Source: UBA1672 sp050633285 (GTDB lineage Bacteria > Pseudomonadota > Alphaproteobacteria > Micavibrionales > Micavibrionaceae). Taken from it: a stretch of 64,000 nt of DNA. Every line of letters starts with the position of its first letter. The first letter of the stretch is position 1. The stretch covers positions 248,001 through 312,000 of the forward strand of contig JBOEGG010000005.1 in NCBI GenBank assembly GCA_050633285.1, in the 5' to 3' direction. The notes below the pieces were generated by a model. It was not told where the DNA came from. It saw only the letters and a program-made list of their open reading frames with translations, and searched no databases. A program made the position numbers and the translations under genes. Positions 25,169-32,521 of the stretch are shown piece after piece.

Positions 25169-26728
25169 TTATTCTGAAAACACGGTCATGGCATCTTGAC
25201 CATTTATCATCATCTGGCCTTGTGGCGTTGTTTCAAAGTTAAAGCTATATGCTGGTTTCCCACTTTCATTTGTTTCACTAACGCCAATAGATTTTAGCTT
25301 TTGGAGTTGTGTGAAGAAGCCGTAATATTGGTGTTCCGATGGTGGATTTGCTTTTTCAGTTTCTGTTTTAACGACAGAGAAAAGCTCATCCAGCCCTTGG
25401 AATACGGCGTTGAACTGTGCAGAAAAGCCGATCATGGATTCGAGATCGGTCATTACTTTACCATTTAGGGATAAGTCATAAATGTCGTTCTTAACGCCAT
25501 TATTCTCAACGACAATTTGTGTTTCTGATTGTGCCAGAATTGCAGGTAAACGCATCATTAAGCCTAAACCAGCCATATTTGCGCTTTCCGGATTTTGTGC
25601 AACAGATGCCATTGTTGTTTGCGCCATTTGTATTAATGACTGATATGGAATGTTTAAGGCACTAATATCGATGTTCAGATCATTTGGCATTGTCGTCGAT
25701 CTGAATTCTTCTGTCGGGGAGATCACAAAGTCATCATAGCCAAGCTTAATATTAAGTGACCCTTTTTCTTGAGCTAAGCCATCAAAACCGAATCCCAGAG
25801 TTGCAGATGCCAGATTTATTGCGTCATATTCTCTGTTTTCATCTTGTGAGTTTGCGGTGTCTGTTGCATCTTTGACGCTGTAGGCAAATGACATGCCGTC
25901 CATTTCAAAGTTATATAGATCTGTAAACATTTCTATAACAGCATTTGGATCTATTTCTTCCTGAATTTTTTGATCAGTTGAATATAACGCTTCTAATGTT
26001 GTGGCGTGCTTTTCGAATTTTGCCTGATATTCTTGCAACGTTGGCAATTTCATCCCTTTTGTATCCATATCAAAACGGAATTCACCGATTTCATAGGTGT
26101 TCGTATTGAATGCAGATGGGTCATCAATTGCGATATTGGTGATTTTAAAGTGACCGGGGCCTGAATATAGGCCTTGTTCAGCGTCTTCTTCCAAATTTAT
26201 ATAGAATTGAATGTCACCTATATCGAATATTTCGAATTTTTCACCATTTTGTTTTAAGTCAATATTGGAAAGGTTCATATTTATTTTTGTGAAGTACCCA
26301 AGACGTTCATCAAGCATAGCAACAATGTTTTGTTCTCCGATATGAAACCCGAATGATTCTTCATCTGTTATTGTGTATGAAGAGGGAATGGTGATTGTTG
26401 TTTTCCAAAACCCTTCTTTTTCATCCGGCATTGCGTTAATCGCAAATGTGCCAATTGTCATTGCACTTTCAGGGTTTGTGTTTCCCTCTTCTTGAATGAT
26501 TATGTTGGGTGTCGTGACGGTATAATAATCTTCATGCATATCGACAGTAAGATCGCCATCATATTTGAGCTCTATTCCGCCCATGCTCTCTGTGACAACT
26601 TTTTCGTAGTCCAGTATTCCTTGAAATACTGATTTTAGCTTTTGTGCACCAGCTTCGTTTATTTCCATAGCATATGCATGAGCAGGAATAGTAACGAGAA
26701 CAAGTAGGGATAATATAAGGCGGGACAT
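25169..26728 (-). CDS. Large periplasmic protein of unknown function
   Basis: A 519-residue protein with a signal peptide ('SRLILSLLVLVTIPAHAYA', cleavage near AYA-ME). The rest is strongly beta-rich with repeated short patterns such as 'KFEIFDIGDIQFYINLEE' and 'YEIGEFRFDMDTKGMKL'. It looks like a repetitive beta architecture of the kind seen in DUF945/DUF2125-type envelope proteins, but I cannot place it firmly in either. It stands alone, divergent from the orphan helicase C-terminal gene, with its own terminator. A location in the periplasm or at the inner face of the outer membrane is inferred from the signal peptide. Confidence 0.8.
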   Translation of the reverse strand: MSRLILSLLVLVTIPAHAYAMEINEAGAQKLKSVFQGILDYEKVVTESMGGIELKYDGDLTVDMHEDYYTVTTPNIIIQEEGNTNPESAMTIGTFAINAMPDEKEGFWKTTITIPSSYTITDEESFGFHIGEQNIVAMLDERLGYFTKINMNLSNIDLKQNGEKFEIFDIGDIQFYINLEEDAEQGLYSGPGHFKITNIAIDDPSAFNTNTYEIGEFRFDMDTKGMKLPTLQEYQAKFEKHATTLEALYSTDQKIQEEIDPNAVIEMFTDLYNFEMDGMSFAYSVKDATDTANSQDENREYDAINLASATLGFGFDGLAQEKGSLNIKLGYDDFVISPTEEFRSTTMPNDLNIDISALNIPYQSLIQMAQTTMASVAQNPESANMAGLGLMMRLPAILAQSETQIVVENNGVKNDIYDLSLNGKVMTDLESMIGFSAQFNAVFQGLDELFSVVKTETEKANPPSEHQYYGFFTQLQKLKSIGVSETNESGKPAYSFNFETTPQGQMMINGQDAMTVFSE

Positions 26729-26817
26729 AAGATTTCCTCTAAAATTTCGTTAAATGAAATGTTTCTGCGGAATTTAAACAAAAAATCTTGCCGTGTCCAA
26801 GGATAAACGGCATTAAT

Positions 26818-28041
26818 ATGGAGCTATTAAATAAATATATATGTACGAGAGTTATGCTAGGATCAAAAACATCACAGTTTTCACTGTCTGCCAAAGGGGA
26901 AATTCTATGGCAGGAAAAATTAAACAACCCGTTACCCGGCGTTGAAGTTGGCTCCCTTAAAAAAGGTGATAATGCTTTACGACCTGTTATCTGTGTCTCA
27001 GATAATGAACATACTGCGAAGTATGATAAAAGCGAGGTTGAGAATAGTCTTAAGCTTTGGTTTAAAACGCACTTGTCAGAGGTTCTTGAACCGCTTGTTC
27101 TGTTAGAAACACCACAAGGTGTTGAGGTGAAGGAAGATGCTGTTTCTAAAATAGCACTTCATGTCTATAAGGGCTTGGGCATTGTTCCGCGTGAAGAGCT
27201 TGAGGAACTGATTGTTGAGCTAACACCAGAAACGCGTGCAGATTTGCGTGCGAAGAAAATAAGGCTTGGGCCGGTGCTTGCATTTATTCCTGTGCTTAAT
27301 AAACCCGCGGCGGTTAAATTGCGTGCGCTATTGTGGTCTTTATATAATGATGCGCCATTACCAGCCTCTTTACCTGCGGATGGTATTGTTTCTGTTAAAA
27401 TTGAAGATAAAGAGGCTAGCCCCCTTTATTATCGTTCTATCGGTTATCCGCTTTATGGTGGTCGTGCGGTGCGTATTGATATGTTGGATCGTGTGATTAG
27501 CTGCGTTTATGATAATGCGGATAAGGGCAAGTTTCAGGCACGTCATGAAATGGCGGAGTGGCTTGGGTGTTCAATCGAAGAGCTTTATAATGTTTTAGAA
27601 GCAATGGGACACACGAAGGTTTATGACCCTGCTGATGAGAAGAAAGAAGCAGAAGAGACTGAGGCTTCTACTAAGCCGGTTGAGGAGGTCGCTGTAACGG
27701 CAGATGAGCCGAAAGCCGTTGAAGAGAGTAGCGCGGAAAAACCAGTTGAAACTTCTGGGGATTCTGAGGAAAAAGTTGCTCCCGCTAAGCAAGATGTAAA
27801 GCCGGAGCTTGCTACTTTCCGCTTGAAGAAGGGAAAAGCTTTTGAAAAAGGTGGTTCCAAGCAAGGTGGAAAGAAATTTAAGCCATCTGATGCGAAAAGC
27901 GATAAAAAGGGTAAACCTTCAAGGCCTCAGAAGGGGCATAAAAAGGGACAAAAGGATAAGGGCCCTAGGGTTATATCAGTGGAAGCAAAGTCCAACGAAG
28001 CTGATTCTCCTTTTGCGATATTACAACAATTGAAAAAGTGA
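26818..28041 (+). CDS. Orphan C-terminal module of SUV3-like helicase
   Basis: A protein of about 407 residues that matches only the part lying after the helicase core in large alphaproteobacterial SUV3/MgpS-like RNA helicases. The signature runs 'GIVPREELEELIVELTPETR', 'LGPVLAFIPVLNKPAAVKLRALLW', 'YYRSIGYPLYGGRAVRIDML' and 'LGCSIEELYNVLEAMGHTKV'. No Walker A, DEAD/DEAH or helicase motif VI is present, and divergent DNA precedes it, so the core is truly absent. The last 130 residues are a Lys/Gly-rich basic tail suited to RNA binding. Alternative starts are TTG 26788 and ATG 26854. It may be a trimmed descendant kept for RNA binding. The GTGA overlap couples it to the next gene. Confidence 0.8.
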   Translation: MELLNKYICTRVMLGSKTSQFSLSAKGEILWQEKLNNPLPGVEVGSLKKGDNALRPVICVSDNEHTAKYDKSEVENSLKLWFKTHLSEVLEPLVLLETPQGVEVKEDAVSKIALHVYKGLGIVPREELEELIVELTPETRADLRAKKIRLGPVLAFIPVLNKPAAVKLRALLWSLYNDAPLPASLPADGIVSVKIEDKEASPLYYRSIGYPLYGGRAVRIDMLDRVISCVYDNADKGKFQARHEMAEWLGCSIEELYNVLEAMGHTKVYDPADEKKEAEETEASTKPVEEVAVTADEPKAVEESSAEKPVETSGDSEEKVAPAKQDVKPELATFRLKKGKAFEKGGSKQGGKKFKPSDAKSDKKGKPSRPQKGHKKGQKDKGPRVISVEAKSNEADSPFAILQQLKK

Positions 28042-28448
28042 TAATGGTTAGAAGATATATAGATTATAAGCTGATGAGATCCTGCGTCTTCGTGGCTCTG
28101 TGCTTATTCTCTATATCTTCTATTTCTTCAAATGTTGACGCGGCGCAGTTTTCGGGGGGATATCTTCTTAAGGTATGCTCTGTAGATAAGCGCGGGGAAG
28201 AGGTTATTGAAGGCGGAAAAATTGCCTGTCAGGGTTATATTTCGGGCGTTATTGATTATCACAATATGTTGCGTGCAACGGGATTACCGGCAGAGATGAA
28301 TTTTTGTATTCCTGAAACGGAAACATTGAATGAACTTCATATCCGAGTTTTGTTGTATCTATATAAGAATAGAAAGTTACACAAATCATTTGTCGCAGCA
28401 CCTGCGGTAACAATGGCATTGATGGATTCTTATCCGTGCGGTAAATAA
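28038..28448 (+). CDS. Rap1a/Tai-family exported protein
   Basis: A 136-residue exported protein with a hydrophobic signal segment ('SCVFVALCLFSISSISSNVDA'). The mature part shows the Rap1a/Tai pattern: 'SGGYLLKVCSVDKRG', 'CQGYISGVIDYHNML', 'FCIPETETLNELHIRVLLYL', and a final 'AAPAVTMALMDSYPC'. Four conserved cysteines can form two disulfides. In Serratia and Enterobacteria this family supplies immunity to type VI secreted amidase effectors. No effector gene is adjacent here, so a housekeeping periplasmic use is equally likely. The GTG start overlaps the upstream stop (GTGA); an ATG at 28044 or 28074 is possible. Confidence 0.78.
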   Translation: MIMVRRYIDYKLMRSCVFVALCLFSISSISSNVDAAQFSGGYLLKVCSVDKRGEEVIEGGKIACQGYISGVIDYHNMLRATGLPAEMNFCIPETETLNELHIRVLLYLYKNRKLHKSFVAAPAVTMALMDSYPCGK

Positions 28449-28487
28449 TATAGTAACACTTTCTTGTAATGATGAGGTGAGATTTGG

Positions 28488-29021
28488 ATGGGGATAATGC
28501 AAAAGAAGCAGGAAATTGTTATTCGTTTAGAGCGGGATGGAGGAGACCACCTTCTGCCGAAGCACTTCTTTGACATTATAGTACACAGATTTCTTCCTGT
28601 TATTAGCTTAACCTATCTTGGGTCTATTTTTAGTGTTGCACTGAATAAGGGAGATTTTCTCCATTATCTTCTTTTTGATAATACGGCTTATGTTATGGCT
28701 TTGCTGGTTGTGCTTTGGGTTTCGGGGCCGGCTATTATATGGATATTCTTACGGGGTAGCCCGATGTTTCGGCATGTCGCAGATCTTTGGTATAAGATTA
28801 TTGCAGGGTTGATGGTTATTACGATTTCGCTTAGTTACCTTTTATTTCCTGAAGGTACACTTTATGGATTACGCATTTATTTTGTTTTGACGACACCTGT
28901 TCTGGTTTTGATTTACTTGCTGTTTGTGAAGGGGCGCTTGCCGTCTATTGCTTCATACCCGTTAAATGCATTGGGGTTTTGTGCGCTTTTATGGGGGGCA
29001 CTTGTTAATCTTTTGTATTAG
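28488..29021 (+). CDS. Multi-pass inner-membrane protein, unknown
   Basis: A 177-residue protein with five likely membrane helices ('FLPVISLTYLGSIFSVAL', 'YVMALLVVLWVSGPAIIWIF', 'IIAGLMVITISLSYLLF', 'IYFVLTTPVLVLIYLLFV', 'ALGFCALLWGALVNLLY') and a short charged cytoplasmic N-terminus. No family was recognised and no charged residue is conserved in a membrane helix in a way that would suggest transport. It follows the Rap1a-like gene by 39 bases in the same direction and converges on the permease gene, so it probably ends a three-gene unit with the orphan helicase module. Confidence 0.75.
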   Translation: MGIMQKKQEIVIRLERDGGDHLLPKHFFDIIVHRFLPVISLTYLGSIFSVALNKGDFLHYLLFDNTAYVMALLVVLWVSGPAIIWIFLRGSPMFRHVADLWYKIIAGLMVITISLSYLLFPEGTLYGLRIYFVLTTPVLVLIYLLFVKGRLPSIASYPLNALGFCALLWGALVNLLY

Positions 29022-29043
29022 GGATGCCCGTGTTTTATGAAGC

Positions 29044-30141
29044 TTATGATAGAGCTGTGTTCATAATCCATCCGATAAAGACAACTTGAGGTACCGTAAT
29101 TAATGGAAGAGCCAAAGCTATTTTCCATGAATTGGCAAAGCTGCGTATTGCCATGATTTCTGTATAGTCAGTTGCCACGCCTGCCATGAGGAAGGTAAAA
29201 CCATTTCCCGGAGCTTTCGCGCTTGTGAATATTTCCCCTGCTATTGGTGCAGATCCTTCGGAGCATATTTCTACTATTGTTGCAAAGAACAGGGTTAGGA
29301 ATAGTCCTGCGAGTGTTGGGCCTAAAAGATCAGCGAAGAGCTCTTGTGGAATAAATGTGCGTAAAGAGGCCGCGATTACAGTTCCGAATAACAGCCATTT
29401 TATAATCATTTTTCCGTCATTCCAACCAGATTTCAGGATGGAGATGCTTCCTGCTTTTGACCATTTTATGTCTTTAAAGAGCGCTTTGAAGCTTGGGGAT
29501 TGCGCTGTGCTTTCATCTGGTTTGTTCGGGTTGTCCGGTAATGCACCTGTTTGGACAAGCTTTTGGAATATAAGGCCGGTTATCAGGGCTATAATTACAG
29601 ACCCCAAGATATAAAGGAGTGTCCATTTCAGCCCTATCAATGTAATCAGGACAAGCGTTAAGGAGAGGGAGTTCCATGGGCTTGCGACAAGAAAGGTTAT
29701 GACTTGAGCAAGGGAAACACCGCGTTCATATAATTTCGCGGCAACAAGCAATATACCGTGACAGCATAAATCCAAAAATAAACCACCAAAGACGGCACGT
29801 AAAAGGCCGGTGAAGCTGTTATTTGTTCCCATTAGTGCGGTGAAATATTCGCGTGGAACTTTGCTCATCAGGCCTATAATGATAATTCCTAAGGCAACGC
29901 CCCACCACATTGTAGACAGGATTTCTATGCTCGTATTGGCGAAATGATGGAGAAGAAGTGGGGAGGTATCAAATATGGATAATATTGTATGCGTTACAAT
30001 AGAGGCGCATAAGATGATACTGCTTGCCCATAAGAGCCAGTCTTTTTTGCTTTTTTTATCGTGTTCACCATCGCAAGATGTTGTCTTCTTTTTTGAAGGG
30101 CAACATGATGTCTCGCTTTTTTCCTGATGCTGTGTGCTCAT
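29044..30141 (-). CDS. ArsP/DUF318-type permease with Cys-rich N-terminus
   Basis: An integral membrane protein of 365 residues, about eight helices in two similar halves, as in the permease family that includes the organoarsenical exporter ArsP. Typical pieces are 'FGGLFLDLCCHGILLVAAKLYERG', 'LVASPWNSLSLTLVLITLIG', 'LGPTLAGLFLTLFFATIVEICSEGSAPIAGEI' and 'FTFLMAGVATDYTEIMAI'. The cytoplasmic N-terminus 'SCCPSKKKTTSCDG' holds a Cys pair and a third Cys, a plausible soft-metal site. The substrate is not shown by sequence. It starts three bases after the polyprenyl synthase stop, so the two share a transcript. Confidence 0.85.
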   Translation of the reverse strand: MSTQHQEKSETSCCPSKKKTTSCDGEHDKKSKKDWLLWASSIILCASIVTHTILSIFDTSPLLLHHFANTSIEILSTMWWGVALGIIIIGLMSKVPREYFTALMGTNNSFTGLLRAVFGGLFLDLCCHGILLVAAKLYERGVSLAQVITFLVASPWNSLSLTLVLITLIGLKWTLLYILGSVIIALITGLIFQKLVQTGALPDNPNKPDESTAQSPSFKALFKDIKWSKAGSISILKSGWNDGKMIIKWLLFGTVIAASLRTFIPQELFADLLGPTLAGLFLTLFFATIVEICSEGSAPIAGEIFTSAKAPGNGFTFLMAGVATDYTEIMAIRSFANSWKIALALPLITVPQVVFIGWIMNTALS

Positions 30142-30144
30142 GGT

Positions 30145-31161
30145 TTAGAAACTGCGTGTTATGGTGTAATGCGTAAGTCCGCTTAGTAAATGTTTGTACT
30201 CATTATCCGGGGCGTTAGAGAGACATTGGGTTGCCTCACCGGCGTATTTTTTTGCCAAATTTATTGTGCGTTCAAGGGCGCCATGTTTGTTTATTAATGA
30301 CAGAGCATGGTCAAAATCATTTTCATTTTGGTTTTTTTCGCCCAACGTGCGGTTCCAAAAATCTTGCTCTTCCTGATTTGCATTCTCCATGGCGAAGATT
30401 ACGGGGGCTGTCATTTTACCTTCTTTAAAATCGTCTCCGATTTCTTTGCCTAGCTTAGTTTGATCTGCGGCATAATCGAGGGCATCATCAATGATTTGGA
30501 ACGCGGTTCCGAGTTTCATTCCGTATTCGCGTAAGTCGGAAACGGTGTTTTCATTCTGATCGGACAAAAGTGCACCAACTTCACAAGATGCAGCGAAGAG
30601 GGCGGCTGTTTTAGATTCTATAACATCCAGGTAAGCAGGCATTTTTGTTTCGGTGTCATTTGTCGTTACTAACTGTAAAACTTCACCTTGTGCAATGATT
30701 GCTGATGCTTCGGATAATATGCGTAGGATTTCTAAAGAGCCGCTTTCAACCATCATTAAGAATGCTTTGGAAAAAAGGAAGTCACCAACAAGTACGCTTG
30801 CTTGATTGCCGAATACAAGATTTGCGGTTTTTTTGCCACGGCGCTCAAAACTTTCATCTACGACATCATCATGGAGTAGTGTTGCGGTATGAATAAATTC
30901 TACAGCGGCAGCGAGATTATATGATTGACCCATCGGTCCGTTAAATAGCGCGGTGGATGCTAATGTTAGTAGGGGGCGTATGCGCTTTCCGCCTGCGGCG
31001 ATTAAATATTGTGCCAGTCTTGGAATTAGGACAACATCTGATTGCATATTCTCGAGAATGAGGCGGTTAACCTCTTTCATATCGGCATCAAGAAGGGTGG
31101 ACAATCGTTCTAGGGGATTGTCTTCGTTATTCATGTTCTTCTGCGCTGATTGATTTTGCAT
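30145..31161 (-). CDS. ispB: Long-chain polyprenyl diphosphate synthase
   Basis: A trans-prenyltransferase of 338 residues that elongates farnesyl diphosphate with isopentenyl diphosphate to give the quinone side chain. The first Asp-rich motif is 'LLHDDVVDESFERRGKKT' and the second 'QIIDDALDYAADQTKLGK'. Both are complete, with the usual downstream Lys-Thr pair. The residues before the first motif are small, as in enzymes making C40-C50 chains, so octaprenyl or decaprenyl product is inferred. It is upstream of, and coupled to, the ArsP-like permease. Confidence 0.93.
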   Translation of the reverse strand: MQNQSAQKNMNNEDNPLERLSTLLDADMKEVNRLILENMQSDVVLIPRLAQYLIAAGGKRIRPLLTLASTALFNGPMGQSYNLAAAVEFIHTATLLHDDVVDESFERRGKKTANLVFGNQASVLVGDFLFSKAFLMMVESGSLEILRILSEASAIIAQGEVLQLVTTNDTETKMPAYLDVIESKTAALFAASCEVGALLSDQNENTVSDLREYGMKLGTAFQIIDDALDYAADQTKLGKEIGDDFKEGKMTAPVIFAMENANQEEQDFWNRTLGEKNQNENDFDHALSLINKHGALERTINLAKKYAGEATQCLSNAPDNEYKHLLSGLTHYTITRSF

Positions 31162-31247
31162 AGGAACGACTTAAATCAAGTTTTTAGGGGCAGGGCAAGT
31201 GAAATTCACTGCTTTAATGCAAATATATGCTGATATGTCGTTTTTGT

Positions 31248-31844
31248 TTAATCTAGAGATCCGAAAGATCGTGAGTTGACTGTGTCGCCATCTTTTGTTT
31301 TTGTGGCGTTTTTATAATTCTCTAAGATTTCTTCGATATTACTTTTCTTCTTTTCTTCTTTTTCTTGTGATGGTGCTTCAGGTGTTTCTTTTTTTGTTAT
31401 TTTAGTACCTGTTGTTTCTTCTTTATTGTCTCCATCAGCGTTGTTTTCCGATGTTTTTTGTTCTTTGGTATTTTCTTTTTTATTTGCTGTATCTGCTTTT
31501 TTCTTTACCCTGTTTTTTTCGGCTTGATCTTTGTATTTATTCCAAAGCTCTTGAGAGGAGAGGCCTTTATTGCTTTTCTCTTGTTCCTTGTTTGAATGAT
31601 CCGTGTCTTCACCTTCTGCTGTTGGTTCTGCCTCTGGTGTTTCTTTTTTGTCCTTAGAATTACCAAAGCTCATACTTTGCATCGAAGGTTTGCTATTTTT
31701 TTCTTGTGATTTTTTAATCATCTCAATAATGGGTGATACGTCAGCCTTGTCTTCTTGTGGCTTTTCTTCCGCATATGATTGTACGGGTGCTATGAAGATG
31801 CATAAAGATATGGCATAAATGTAAAGTATCGTGTGAGTTTTCAT
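31248..31844 (-). CDS. Lys/Glu-rich low-complexity exported protein
   Basis: A 198-residue protein: signal peptide ('THTILYIYAISLCIFIAPVQSYAEE', cleavage near SYA) followed by a mature chain made almost wholly of Lys, Glu, Thr, Asn and Ser with short helical islands such as 'SSQELWNKYKDQAEKNR' and 'NIEEILENYKNATKTKDG'. It is probably disordered. There are no cysteines in the mature part and no recognised domain. Such proteins can act as periplasmic spacers or cell-wall-associated linkers. It is monocistronic and divergent from the acetyltransferase. Confidence 0.65.
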   Translation of the reverse strand: MKTHTILYIYAISLCIFIAPVQSYAEEKPQEDKADVSPIIEMIKKSQEKNSKPSMQSMSFGNSKDKKETPEAEPTAEGEDTDHSNKEQEKSNKGLSSQELWNKYKDQAEKNRVKKKADTANKKENTKEQKTSENNADGDNKEETTGTKITKKETPEAPSQEKEEKKKSNIEEILENYKNATKTKDGDTVNSRSFGSLD

Positions 31845-31902
31845 GTCGTATTACCTGAAATTTTGATATCTATCTTTTAACGTTATGTAATAGAGAGCCA
31901 TT

Positions 31903-32421
31903 ATGCAAGATAATCGTGTCATAATAGAGAAGTTTACTGCCAATAGTGCGGATAAGTTTTGGGCTATGTTAGATGATTTTTCTTTTCAAATTGATCGGGA
32001 TTATTATGAACGTTGCCTGGAGAGACAGGCGATGGATGAGCTTTTGATTGTGATTGCAATGCAAGGTGAAGAAGCCGTTGGTTATTGTATTTTGAACTGG
32101 CAGCCCAAGTATGCTTATTTCAAAAAATGTCAGTTGCCGGAGATACAGGATTTGAATGTACTTTCTTCGTATAGACGTCAGGGGATTGGTGAAGCCCTTA
32201 TTATGTATTGTGAGGATATAGCGCAGAAGAAGGGCTATGCCGAAATGGGGATTGGTGTTGGTTTAGATGTTTCATTTGGAGCGGCACAGCGCCTGTATAT
32301 ACGGCTTGGTTATGTCCCTGATGGGAGTGGTGTGAGCTATGACCGTAAACAGGTCGCGGTTGGCGAGTTTCGACCTGTAGATGAAAACCTATGTCTTATG
32401 ATGACAAAAACTATGGAATAA
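31903..32421 (+). CDS. GNAT-family N-acetyltransferase
   Basis: A 172-residue acetyltransferase. The acetyl-CoA pyrophosphate-binding motif A is 'IQDLNVLSSYRRQGIGEALI' (the R/Q-x-x-G-x-G/A turn is 'RRQGIGEA'), preceded by the beta strand 'EAVGYCILNWQP' and followed by 'GIGVGLDVSFGAAQRLYIRLGYVPDG'. That last piece is the usual 'N-x-x-A-x-x-L-Y-x-x-x-G-F' pattern. The substrate cannot be read from sequence; both small-molecule and protein targets occur in the family. It lies 100 bases upstream of ppdK in the same direction and may be cotranscribed. Confidence 0.9.
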   Translation: MQDNRVIIEKFTANSADKFWAMLDDFSFQIDRDYYERCLERQAMDELLIVIAMQGEEAVGYCILNWQPKYAYFKKCQLPEIQDLNVLSSYRRQGIGEALIMYCEDIAQKKGYAEMGIGVGLDVSFGAAQRLYIRLGYVPDGSGVSYDRKQVAVGEFRPVDENLCLMMTKTME

Positions 32422-32521
32422 TTGTCATTTTCGTGCATTTTACGTGATTAAGCTCTTCCTTTTTCTGATTAAAATGTGCTACACCCAATCAAATTTTGAA
32501 TTTTATCAGGAGCACGGGTCC

